Shown one piece after another: positions 22,669 through 33,982 of a stretch of 64,000 nt of DNA. Each line of letters starts with the position of its first letter. Positions within the stretch are counted from its first letter, which is position 1. Under the pieces are notes generated by a model. It searched no databases and had not been told where the DNA came from. It worked only from the letters and a program-made list of their open reading frames with translations. A program made the position numbers and the translations under genes. The DNA is taken from positions 697,001-761,000 of the forward strand of contig JAKZAN010000039.1 in the NCBI GenBank assembly GCA_023053545.1. The letters run 5' to 3'. The stretch is from Lepidurus packardi (Eukaryota; Arthropoda; Branchiopoda; Notostraca; Triopsidae).

Positions 22669-24402
22669 TTAAAAATCATAACGTCGATTTGAAATGTTGA
22701 GATTAGGAACGGTGAGCGGTCCCGAAACTTGCACGACGGATTTTCCGTCGAGAGAGGAGACTTCGAACTCCACAGTCTTCGCGCGCAAAACCGGGTCATT
22801 TCCATGGAACGTCTCGAGGTGAATATTTTTCTCAGGGCCATTTAAAGATAAGCTTCGGGCGACATCTCTTCTAATAAGTGACACTTCGCTGCCAGTGTCG
22901 AGCAGAGCGTTTACGCGTAAAGACTTCCCATTTTTGGAGATTATAACGGGAACTAATGATAGAAGAATAATTCTCCCAGGCGCGAATCTCATATGATAGA
23001 CTGCGTGTCCTGGCTGGCTTTTCGCTGGAGAACGATTTGGGTAAACTCGGGGAGCGCCGTGCAGCAATGGGTGATGTTTTTCTTTACAGCCGTCGACTGC
23101 ACAGGTCTGCTTTCGGCCACATTCCCGACTTCGATGGGAGTCTTCGAGGCAGGAGAAGCAGAGCGATTTTTCCTTGACAACTTCAGCACGCTCCTTCGTC
23201 TGCAACGCGGCGAATTTTCGACAATTGGAAATACTGTGCCCAACTTTCGCGCATACTTGGCAAGTTTTTGGGGCTGAGTTTTCGCTCGTTGCATAAACAT
23301 GCTTCGATTGGGGCGTCTTCGTAGCCAGGGGTGACCTTTTCAAAGGCCCCGGTTTGGTTTCGAATTGTTCAATCGGTTGAACTGTCATTTGGCTTAAAAC
23401 GAGTTGATCAAGCCAAGCGTCTAAATCAGACAGATCAGCGAGACGAGGTTGTATACTAAATACTCTTTCCCCCCATCTATTTCTGAGAGGCTTGGGCAAT
23501 TTGTTGAGAAGCTGTGACAGGGTTGCGCTCGATTGCAAGTCTTGGTGATACCCACAGTGCTCAAGGGACGTAACAGCGCCATGGACTTCGTTAGCAAATT
23601 CTTGAAGAGCTTCGAAATCTTCAGAGCGTAGCTGTGTAATGTTAAGCAATTTCGCAATGAAAGCTCTGGCAATTAAATGAGGATGGCCATATCTTCGTTG
23701 CAGTTCCGCTAGGGCCGTTTTATACAAGGAGGGGCTATGTAGTGTTTGCGCAATCGATCCCCTTACTCTGTCATCCAAAAGTTCTCTTAAATAAACGAGT
23801 TTTTGAGCGTCGGAACAGCCCGATTCATGGATCAGAGCTCTGAAATTAGCAATAAACATCGTCCATCGTCTCGGGTCTCCATTAAACGGGGTAATCGTGA
23901 TCTTTGGGAGTCCGGAACTCTTACCACCATGAGAACTGCGTTCTCCGCGATTTTCTGATTCTTCGTATATCCACGCATCTTCGCGATTTGCAACCTCTTC
24001 TCGGCGATAGGTGGCGTTGGCAACTGTCCTCTCGTTTGTGGAAGCTGGAGTAGTAGTTTCGCTTCTGTCGGGGACCAGGGCAGTTTGGTGTGTTGGACTC
24101 ACTCGTACGTCAAGCGACACGTTGGAAGGACGTGTTGCCGTCCCCGTGATGAGCATAGGCTCTCCAACTACCTCCTCAACTTCTTCGCGTAGTGAATTTG
24201 CTTCTAAACGGAGTTGGGCGACTTCATTTTCGTAATGTCGTCTCTCTCGGGCCAACTGTGCTCTCTGTTCCTCTTCCTCCAGTTGCATCTGCATTTCCCT
24301 TAGCCTTTTTCGGCAGGCCTCCTCTTCTACGGCGTCTTCGTTTAACCGATGGAGACGCAATTCGGCAGAGGCAAGGCGTAATTGGGATTCCCGATGCCGC
24401 AT
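22669..24402 (-). CDS. gag: BEL/Pao Gag-protease fragment, island 1 (577 codons)
   Basis: This fragment is Gag fused to protease from a BEL/Pao retrotransposon; Gag would form the virus-like particle and the protease would cleave the polyprotein. From the first Met: a Glu/Arg-rich coiled coil (about 1-80), a low-complexity linker, a DUF1759-like Gag core (about 165-340, starting LPKITITPFNGDPRRW), and two CCHC knuckles of form C-x2-C-x4-H-x4-C at 381-394 and 415-428. A third Cys/His cluster follows at 434-449, then a retropepsin (DUF1758-like) with LLDTGSEVSLI, catalytic DTG at 502-504. The Met at 24,402 is internal to the original protein: the frame is open rightwards to 24,725 and into satellite, with no earlier ATG. 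It ends at a TAA inside the protease. Both knuckles are intact, unlike island 2. The coding state is probably decayed; no promoter is visible. Confidence 0.85.
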   Translation of the reverse strand: MRHRESQLRLASAELRLHRLNEDAVEEEACRKRLREMQMQLEEEEQRAQLARERRHYENEVAQLRLEANSLREEVEEVVGEPMLITGTATRPSNVSLDVRVSPTHQTALVPDRSETTTPASTNERTVANATYRREEVANREDAWIYEESENRGERSSHGGKSSGLPKITITPFNGDPRRWTMFIANFRALIHESGCSDAQKLVYLRELLDDRVRGSIAQTLHSPSLYKTALAELQRRYGHPHLIARAFIAKLLNITQLRSEDFEALQEFANEVHGAVTSLEHCGYHQDLQSSATLSQLLNKLPKPLRNRWGERVFSIQPRLADLSDLDAWLDQLVLSQMTVQPIEQFETKPGPLKRSPLATKTPQSKHVYATSENSAPKTCQVCAKVGHSISNCRKFAALQTKERAEVVKEKSLCFSCLEDSHRSRECGRKQTCAVDGCKEKHHPLLHGAPRVYPNRSPAKSQPGHAVYHMRFAPGRIILLSLVPVIISKNGKSLRVNALLDTGSEVSLIRRDVARSLSLNGPEKNIHLETFHGNDPVLRAKTVEFEVSSLDGKSVVQVSGPLTVPNLNISNRRYDF

Positions 24403-24725
24403 GCTTGAGGATTTGCTCGCGATGCTGCCCTCTGCAGGCGATCGGGACGAACGGGACGAACGGGAAGAGATAAGCGAGCGCGATACGATTGATGATGGAG
24501 GGTCGTTAGCTCGTGAGGAACGATATTCTTCGATATTTAGAAAAGACGTGAATGCGTCTCTCTCTATTTTCGTTAAATACGCTTCGGCGTTCGCTCTTTG
24601 GCGGTCTTTCAGCCCCCGAGCCGTGATGTAGCGTTTGTTAAGGTCTGCACATTCCTTGAGACCCTCGGAAAGCTGCTGCCGTAGAACTTCGAGTGCGCTG
24701 CGGCTGCCGCGGTTTGCGGTGTGTG

Positions 24726-24731
24726 ATTTGC
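24726..24731. other. Six-base linker at the truncated end of island 1
   Basis: The bases atttgc belong neither to the retroelement (island 2 reads catcaa here) nor to a clear monomer; satellite starts with gattaattaag at 24,732. This looks like filler at a rearrangement junction. Confidence 0.5.
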
Positions 24732-27699
24732 GATTAATTAAGTCCGTAATGAATTAATTCAGTCCGTATGAAATTAATTCAGTCCGTAAGGAATTAATTC
24801 AGTAAGAACGGAATTCAATCAATCCTAAAGAATTAATTCAGTCCGTAAGGAAATAATTCAGTCCGTAAGGAATTAATTCAGTCCGAAAGGAATTAATTCA
24901 GTCCGTAAGGAATTAATTCAGTCCGTAAGGAATTAATTCAGTCCGTAAGGAATTATTTCAGTCCGTAATTAATTCATTCATTCCTTACGGAATTAATTAA
25001 GTCCATAATGAATTATTTCAGTCCGTAATTAATTCATTCATTCCTTACGGAATTAATTAAGTCCATAATGAATTAATTCAGTCCGTAAGGAATTAATTCA
25101 GTCCGTAAGGAATTAATTCAGTCCGTAATGTAATAATTCAGTCCGTAAGGAATTAATTCAGTCCGTAATGGATTAATTAAGGAATTAATTCAGTCCGTAA
25201 ATAATTAATTCAGTCCGTAAGGAATAAATTCAGTACGTAAGGAATTAATTCAGTCCGTAATGGATTAATTAAGTCCGTAATGAATTAATACAGTCCGTAT
25301 AAAATTAATTCCGTCCGTAAGATATTAATTAAGGAATTAATTCAGTCCGTAAGGAATTAATTCAGTGAGAAAGGAATTCAATGAATCCTGAAGAATTAAT
25401 TCAGTCCGTAAGGAATTAATTCAGTCTGTAAGGAATTTTTTCAGTCCGTAATTAATTCATTCATTCCTTACGGAATAAATTAAGTCCATAAAATTCAGTC
25501 CGTAAGGAATTAATTCAGTCCGTAAGGAATTAATTAAGGAATTAATTCAGTCCGTAAGGAATTAATTCAGTCCGTAAGGATTTAATTCAGTCCGTAAGGA
25601 ATTAATTCAGTCCGTAAGGAATTAATTCAGTCCGTAAGGAATTAATTCAGTCCGTAAGGAATTAATTCAGTAAGAAAGGAATTCAATCAATCCTAAAAAA
25701 TTAATTCAGTCCGTAAGGAAATAATTCAGTCCGTAAGGAATTAATTCAGTCCGTAAGGAATTAATTCAGTAAGAAAGGAATTCAATCAATCCTAAAGAAT
25801 TAATTCAGTCCGTAATGAAATAATTCAGTCCATAATGAATTAATTCAGTCCGTAAGGAATTAATTCAGTCCGTAAGGAATTAATTAAATCCGTACGGAAT
25901 TAATTCAGACCGTGAAGAATTAATTAAGTACGTAAGGAATTAATTAAGTCCGTAAGGAATTAATTCAGTCCGTAATGAATTAATTAAGTCCGTAAGGAAT
26001 TAATTAAGTCCGGAAGGAATTAATTAAGTCCGTAAGGAATAAATTCAGTACGTAAGGAATTAATTCAGTCCGTAATGGATTAATTAAGGAATTAATTCAG
26101 TCCGTAAATAATTAATTCAGTCCGTAAGGAATAAATTCAGTACGTAAGGAATTAATTCAGTCCGTAATGGATTAATTAAGTCCGTAATGAATTAATACAG
26201 TCCGTATAAAATTAATTCAGTCCGTAAGATATTAATTAAGGAATTAATTCAGTCCGTAAGGAATTAATTCAGTAAGAAAGGAATTCAATGAATCCTGAAG
26301 AATTAATTCAGTCCGTAAGGAATTAATTCAGTCCGTAAGGAATTTTTTCAGTCCGTAATTAATTCATTCATTCCTTACGGAATAAATTAAGTCCATAAAA
26401 TTCAGTCCGTAAGGAATTAATTCAGTCCGTAAGGAATTAATTAAATCCGTATGGAATTATTTCAGACCGTAAAGAATTAATTAAGTACGTAAGGAATTAA
26501 TTAAGTCCGTAAGGAATTAATTCAGTCCGTAATGAATTAATTAAGTCCGTAAGGAATTAATTAAGTCCGTAAGGAATTAATTAAGTCCGTAAGGAATAAG
26601 TTCAGTACGTAAGGAAATAATTCAGTCCGTAATCGATTAATTAAATCCGTAATGAATTAATTCAGTCCGTATGAAATTAATTCAGTCCGTAAGGAATTAA
26701 TTAAGGAATTAATTCAGTCCGTAAGGAATTAATTCAGTCCGTAAGGAATTAATTCAGTAAGAAAGGAATTCAATCAATCCTAAAGAATTAATTCATTCCG
26801 TAAGGAAATAATTCAGTCCGTAAGGAATTAATTCAGTCCGTAAGGAATTAATTCAGTAAGAAAGGAATTCAATCAATCCTAAAGAATTAATTCAGTCCGT
26901 AATGAAATAATTCAGTCCATAATGAATTAATTCAGTCCGTAAGGAATTAATTCAGTCCGTAAAGAATTAATTAAATCCGTACGGAATTAATTCAGACCGT
27001 GAAGAATTAATTAAGTACGTAAGGAATTAATTAAGTCCGTAAGGAATTAATTCAGTCCGTAATGAATGAATTAAGTCCGTAAGGAATTAATTAAGTCCGT
27101 AAGGAATTAATTAAGTCCGTAAGGAATAAATTCAGTACGTAAGGAATTAATTCAGTCCGTAATGGATTAATTAAGGAATTAATTCAGTCCGTAAATAATT
27201 AATTCAGTCCGTAAGGAATAAATTCAGTACGTAAGGAATTAATTCAGTCCGTAATGGATTAATTAAGTCCGTAATGAATTAATACAGTCCGTATAAAATT
27301 AATTCAGTCCGTAAGATATTAATTAAGGAATTAATTCAGTAAGAAAGGAATTCAATGAATCCTGAAGAATTAATTCAGTCCGTAAGGAAGTTATTCAGTC
27401 CGTAAGGAATTAATTCTGTCCGTAAGGTTTTAATTCAGTCCGTAAGGCATTAATTCAGTCCGTAAGGAATTAATTCAGTCCGTAAGGAATTAATTCAGTC
27501 CGTAAGGAATAAGTTCAGTACGTAAGGAATTAATTCAGTCCGTAATGGATTAATTAAGTCCGTAATGAATAAATTCAGTCCGTATGAAATTAATTCAGTC
27601 CGTAAGGAATTAATTAAGTCCGTAATGAATTAATTAATTCCGTGATGAACTAATTAAGTCCGTAATGAATTAATAAAGTCCGTAAGGAATTAATTAAGT

Positions 27700-30600
27700 C
27701 CGTAAGGAATTAATTCAGTCCGTAAGGAATAAGTTCAGTACGTAAGGAATTAATTCAGTCCGTAATGAATTAATTAAGTCCGTGATGAATTAATTAAGTC
27801 CGTAATGAATTAATAAAGTCCGTAATGAATTAATTAAGTCCGAAAGGAATTAATTAAGTCCGTAAGGAATTAATTAAGTCCGTAATGAATCAATTAAGTC
27901 CATAAGGAATTAATTCAGTCCGTAAGGAATTAATTCAGTCCGTAAGGAATTATTTCAGTCCGTAATTAATTCATTCATTCCTTACGGAATTAATTAAGTC
28001 CATAAAATTCAGTCCGTAAGGAATTAATTCAGTCCGTAAGGAATTAATTAAATCCGTACGGAATTAATTCAGACCGTAAGGAATTAATTAAGCACGTAAG
28101 GAATTAATTTAGTCCGTAAGGAATTAATTAAGTCCGTAAGGAGTTAATTAAGTCCGTAAGGAATTAATTAAGTCCGTAAGGAATTATTTCAGTCCGTAAG
28201 GATTTAATTCAGTCCGTAAGGTATTAATTCAGTCCGTAAGGAATTAATTAAATCCGTACGGAATTAATTCAGACCGTGAAGAATTAATTAAGTACGTAAG
28301 GAATTAATTAAGTCTGTATGGAATTAATTCAGTCCGTAATGAATTAATTAAGTCCGTAAGGAATTAATTAAGTCCGTAAGGAATAAGTTCAGTACGTAAG
28401 GAAATAATTCAGTACGTAATCGATTAATTAAATCCTTAAGGAATTAATTCAGTCCGTAAGGAATAAATTCAGTACGTAAAGAATTAATTCAGTCCGTAAT
28501 GGATTAATTAAGGAATTAATTCAGTCCGTAAATAATTAATTCAGTCCGTAAGGAATAAATTCCGTACGTAAGGAATTAATTCAGTCCGTAATGGATTAAT
28601 TAAGTCCGTAATGAATTAATACAGTCCGTATAAAATTAATTCAGTCCGTAAGATATTAATTAAGGAATTAATTCAGTCCGTAAGGAATTAATTCAGTAAG
28701 AAAGGAATTAATTCAGTCCGTAAGGAATTAATTCAGTCCGTAAGGAATTAATTCAGTCCGTAAGGAATTAATTCAGTCCGTAAGGAATTATTTCAGTCCG
28801 TAATTAATTCATTCATTCCTTACGGAATTAATTAAGTCCACAATGAATTAATTCAGTCCGTAAGGAATTAATTCAGTCCGAAAGGAATTAATTCAGTCCG
28901 TAAGGAATTAATTCAGTCCGTAAGGAATTAATTCAGTCCGTAAGGAATTAATTCAATCCGTAAGGAATTAACTCAGTCCGTAAGGAATTAATTAAGTCCG
29001 TAAGGAATTAATTCAGTCCGTAAGGAATTAATCCTGTCCGTAAGGATTTAATTCAGTCCGTAATGTAATAATTCAGTCCGTAAGGAATTAATTCAGTCCG
29101 TAAGGAATTAATTCAGTCCGTAAGGAATAAGTTCAGTCCGTAAGGAATTATTCAGTAAGAACGGAATTCAATCAATCCTAAAGAAATAATTCAGTCCGTA
29201 AGGAATTAATTCAGTCCGAAAGGAATTAATTCAGTCCGTAAGGAATTAATTCAGTCCGTAAGGAATTAATCCAGTCCGTAAGGAATTATTTCAGTCCGTA
29301 ATTAATTCATTCATTCCTTACGGAATTAATTAAGTCCATAATGAATTATTTCAGTCCGTAATTAATTCATTCATTCCTTACGGAATTAATTAAGTCCATA
29401 ATGAATTAATTCAGTCCGTAAGGAATTAATTCAGTCCGTAAGGAATTAATTAAATCCGTAAGGAATTAATTCAGACCGTAAGGAATTAATTTAGTCCGTA
29501 AGGAATTAATTCAGTCCGTAAAGAATTAATTCAGTCCGTCCGGAACTAATTCAGTCCGTAAGGTATTAATTCAGTCCGTAAGGAATTAATTCAGCCCGTA
29601 AGGAATAAGTTCAGTACTTAAGGAATTAATTCAGTCCGTAATGGATTAATTAAGTCCGTAATGAATTAATACAGTCCGTATAAAATTAATTCAGTCCGTA
29701 AGATATTAATTAAGGAATTAATTCAGTCCGTAAGGAATTAAATCAGTAAGAAAGGAATTCAATCAATCCTAAAGAATTAATTCAGTCCGTAAGGAAATAA
29801 TTCAGTCCGTAAGGAATTAATTCAGTCCGTGATGAACTAATTAAGTCCGTAATGAATTAATAAAGTCCGTAAGGAATTAATTAAGTCCGTAAGGAATTAA
29901 TTAAGTCCGTAAGGAATAAGTTCAGTACGTAAGGAAATAATTCAGTCCGTAATCGATTAATTAAATCCGTAATGAATTAATTCAGTCCGTATAAAATTAA
30001 TTCAGTCCGTAAGGAATTAATTAAGGAATTAATTCAGTCCGTAAGGAATTAATTCAGTCCGTAAGGATTTAATTCAGTCCGTAAGGAATTAATTCAGTCC
30101 GTAAGGAATTAATTCAGTCCGTAAGGAATTAATTCACTCCGTAAGGAATTAATTCAGTAAGAAAGGAATTCAATCAATCCTAAAGAATTAATTCAGTCCG
30201 TAAGGAAATAATTCAGTCCGTAAGGAATTAATTCAGTCCGTAAGGAATTAATTCAGTAAGAAAGGAATTCAATCAATCCTAAAGAATTAATTCAGTCCGT
30301 AATGAAATAATTCAGTCCATAATGAATTAATTCAGTCCGTAAGGAATTAATTCAGTCCGTAAGGAATTAATTAAATCCGTACGGAATTAATTCAGACCGT
30401 GAAGAATTAATTAAGTACGTAAGGAATTAATTAAGTCCGTAAGGAATTAATTCAGTCCGTAATGAATTAATTCAGTCCGTAAGGAATTAAGTCCGTAAGG
30501 AATTAATTAAGTACGTAAGGAATAAGTTCAGTACGTAAGGAAATAATTAAGTACGTAATGAATTAATACAGTCCGTATAAAATTAATTCAGTCCGTAAGA

Positions 30601-33051
30601 TTAATTAAGGAATTAATTCAGTCCGTAAGGAATTAATTCAGTAAGAAAGGAATTCAATCAATCCTAAAAAATTAATTCAGTCCGTAAGGAAATAATTCAG
30701 TCCGTAAGGAATTAATTCAGTCCGTAAGGAATTAATTCAGTCCGTAAGGAATTAATTCAGTCCGTAAGGAATTAATTCAGTCCGTAAGGAATTAATTCAG
30801 TCCGTAAGGAGTTATTTCAGTCCGTAATTAATTCATTCATTCCTTACGGAATTAATTAAGTCCACAATGAATTAATTCAGTCCGAAAGGAATTAATTCAG
30901 TCCGTAAGGAATTAATTCAGTCCGTAAGGAATTAATTCAGTCCGTAAGGAATAAGTTCAGTACGTAAGGAATTAATTCAGTCCGTAATGAATTAATTAAG
31001 TCCGTGATGAATTAATTAAGTCCGTAATGAATTAATAAAGTCCGTAATGAATTAATTAAGTCCGAAAGGAATTAATTAAGTCCGTAAGGAATTAATTAAG
31101 TCCGTAATGAATCAATTAAGTCCATAAGGAATTAATTCAGTCCGTAAGGAATTAATTCAGTCCGTAAGGAATTATTTCAGTCCGTAATTAATTCATTCAT
31201 TCCTTACGGAATTAATTAAGTCCATAAAATTCAGTCCGTAAGGAATTAATTCAGTCCGTAAGGAATTAATTAAATCCGTACGGAATTAATTCAGACCGTA
31301 AGGAATTAATTAAGCACGTAAGGAATTAATTTAGTCCGTAAGGAATTAATTAAGTCCGTAAGGAGTTAATTAAGTCCGTAAGGAATTAATTAAGTCCGTA
31401 AGGAATTATTTCAGTCCGTAAGGATTTAATTCAGTCCGTAAGGTATTAATTCAGTCCGTAAGGAATTAATTAAATCCGTACGGAATTAATTCAGACCGTG
31501 AAGAATTAATTAAGTACGTAAGGAATTAATTAAGTCCGTATGGAATTAATTCAGTCCGTAATGAATTAATTAAGTCCGTAAGGAATTAATTAAGTCCGTA
31601 AGGAATAAGTTCAGTACGTAAGGAAATAATTCAGTACGTAATCGATTAATTAAATCCTTAAGGAATTAATTCAGTCCGTAAGGAATAAATTCAGTACGTA
31701 AAGAATTAATTCAGTCCGTAATGGATTAATTAAGGAATTAATTCAGTCCGTAAATAATTAATTCAGTCCGTAAGGAATAAATTCCGTACGTAAGGAATTA
31801 ATTCAGTCCGTAATGGATTAATTAAGTCCGTAATGAATTAATACAGTCCGTATAAAATTAATTCAGTCCGTAAGATATTAATTAAGGAATTAATTCAGTC
31901 CGTAAGGAATTAATTCAGTAAGAAAGGAATTAATTCAGTCCGTAAGGAATTAATTCAGTCCGTAAGGAATTAATTCAGTCCGTAAGGAATTAATTCAGTC
32001 CGTAAGGAATTATTTCAGTCCGTAATTAATTCATTCATTCCTTACGGAATTAATTAAGTCCACAATGAATTAATTCAGTCCGTAAGGAATTAATTCAGTC
32101 CGAAAGGAATTAATTCAGTCCGTAAGGAATTAATTCAGTCCGTAAGGAATTAATTCAGTCCGTAAGGAATTAATTCAATCCGTAAGGAATTAACTCAGTC
32201 CGTAAGGAATTAATTAAGTCCGTAAGGAATTAATTCAGTCCGTAAGGAATTAATCCTGTCCGTAAGGATTTAATTCAGTCCGTAATGTAATAATTCAGTC
32301 CGTAAGGAATTAATTCAGTCCGTAAGGAATTAATTCAGTCCGTAAGGAATAAGTTCAGTCCGTAAGGAATTATTCAGTAAGAACGGAATTCAATCAATCC
32401 TAAAGAAATAATTCAGTCCGTAAGGAATTAATTCAGTCCGAAAGGAATTAATTCAGTCCGTAAGGAATTAATTCAGTCCGTAAGGAATTAATCCAGTCCG
32501 TAAGGAATTATTTCAGTCCGTAATTAATTCATTCATTCCTTACGGAATTAATTAAGTCCATAATGAATTATTTCAGTCCGTAATTAATTCATTCATTCCT
32601 TACGGAATTAATTAAGTCCATAATGAATTAATTCAGTCCGTAAGGAATTAATTCAGTCCGTAAGGAATTAATTAAATCCGTAAGGAATTAATTCAGACCG
32701 TAAGGAATTAATTTAGTCCGTAAGGAATTAATTCAGTCCGTAAAGAATTAATTCAGTCCGTCCGGAACTAATTCAGTCCGTAAGGTATTAATTCAGTCCG
32801 TAAGGAATTAATTCAGCCCGTAAGGAATAAGTTCAGTACTTAAGGAATTAATTCAGTCCGTAATGGATTAATTAAGTCCGTAATGAATTAATACAGTCCG
32901 TATAAAATTAATTCAGTCCGTAAGATATTAATTAAGGAATTAATTCAGTCCGTAAGGAATTAAATCAGTAAGAAAGGAATTCAATCAATCCTAAAGAATT
33001 AATTCAGTCCGTAAGGAAATAATTCAGTCCGTAAGGAATTAATTCAGTCCG
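27700..33051 (+). repeat. Block repeated at 3,222-bp offset
   Basis: About 2.13 kb at 27,700-29,829 recurs at 30,922-33,051. Markers at exactly 3,222 bp are cgtgatgaatt (gtgatgaat at 27,782 and 31,004), gtccacaatg at 28,836 and 32,058, and gtccgtccgg at 29,534 and 32,756. The roughly 1.1 kb between the copies carries different variants. The second copy ends where a further duplication at 1,129-bp offset begins. Confidence 0.85.
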
Positions 33052-33982
33052 TAAGGAATTAATTCAGTCCGTAAGGAATTAATTCAGTCCGTAAGGAATT
33101 AATTCAGTCCGTAAGGAATTAATTCAGTCCGTAAGGAATTATTTCAGTCCGTAATTAATTCATTCATTCCTTACGGAATTAATTAAGTCCACAATGAATT
33201 AATTCAGTCCGTAAGGAATTAATTCAGTCCGAAAGGAATTAATTCAGTCCGTAAGGAATTAATTCAGTCCGTAAGGAATTAATTCAGTCCGTAAGGAATT
33301 AATTCAATCCGTAAGGAATTAACTCAGTCCGTAAGGAATTAATTAAGTCCGTAAGGAATTAATTCAGTCCGTAAGGAATTAATCCTGTCCGTAAGGATTT
33401 AATTCAGTCCGTAATGTAATAATTCAGTCCGTAAGGAATTAATTCAGTCCGTAAGGAATTAATTCAGTCCGTAAGGAATAAGTTCAGTCCGTAAGGAATT
33501 ATTCAGTAAGAACGGAATTCAATCAATCCTAAAGAAATAATTCAGTCCGTAAGGAATTAATTCAGTCCGAAAGGAATTAATTCAGTCCGTAAGGAATTAA
33601 TTCAGTCCGTAAGGAATTAATCCAGTCCGTAAGGAATTATTTCAGTCCGTAATTAATTCATTCATTCCTTACGGAATTAATTAAGTCCATAATGAATTAT
33701 TTCAGTCCGTAATTAATTCATTCATTCCTTACGGAATTAATTAAGTCCATAATGAATTAATTCAGTCCGTAAGGAATTAATTCAGTCCGTAAGGAATTAA
33801 TTAAATCCGTAAGGAATTAATTCAGACCGTAAGGAATTAATTTAGTCCGTAAGGAATTAATTCAGTCCGTAAAGAATTAATTCAGTCCGTCCGGAACTAA
33901 TTCAGTCCGTAAGGTATTAATTCAGTCCGTAAGGAATTAATTCAGCCCGTAAGGAATAAGTTCAGTACTTAAGGAATTAATT
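31922..33982 (+). repeat. 1,129-bp tandem duplication
   Basis: The segment 31,922-33,050 is followed head-to-tail by a copy at 33,051-33,982, where it diverges. Markers are gtccacaatg at 32,058 and 33,187, and gtccgtccgg at 32,756 and 33,885. It nests on the 3,222-bp repeat, so the sequence gtccgtccgg appears three times in 4.4 kb. Confidence 0.85.

Larger units (their letters stand above)
22512..24725 (-). mobile_element. BEL/Pao retrotransposon remnant, island 1 (Gag-protease)
   Basis: A 2.2-kb island of higher-GC, non-repetitive DNA embedded in satellite. Read on the minus strand it holds the middle and end of Gag and most of an aspartic protease. It lacks the LTR, the primer site and the Gag N-terminus on its right side. 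It lacks the end of the protease and all of reverse transcriptase, RNase H and integrase on its left side. The right edge stops inside the codon matching residue 67 of the island 2 protein. A 6-bp linker (24,726-24,731) joins it to satellite. No LTR or target-site duplication borders it, so the present ends are rearrangement breakpoints. Confidence 0.9.

Noticed and set aside
22641..22841. Alternative minus-strand frame overlapping the protease stop, possibly a frameshift product
   Set aside because: It closes shortly after the stop region, whereas the original frame continues with protease-like sequence, so frameshifting gains nothing.
22510..24631. Several plus-strand reading frames of 60-94 codons in island 1
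   Set aside because: They lie opposite the Gag-protease frame, show no recognisable domain, and recur in island 2 only because the DNA is duplicated.
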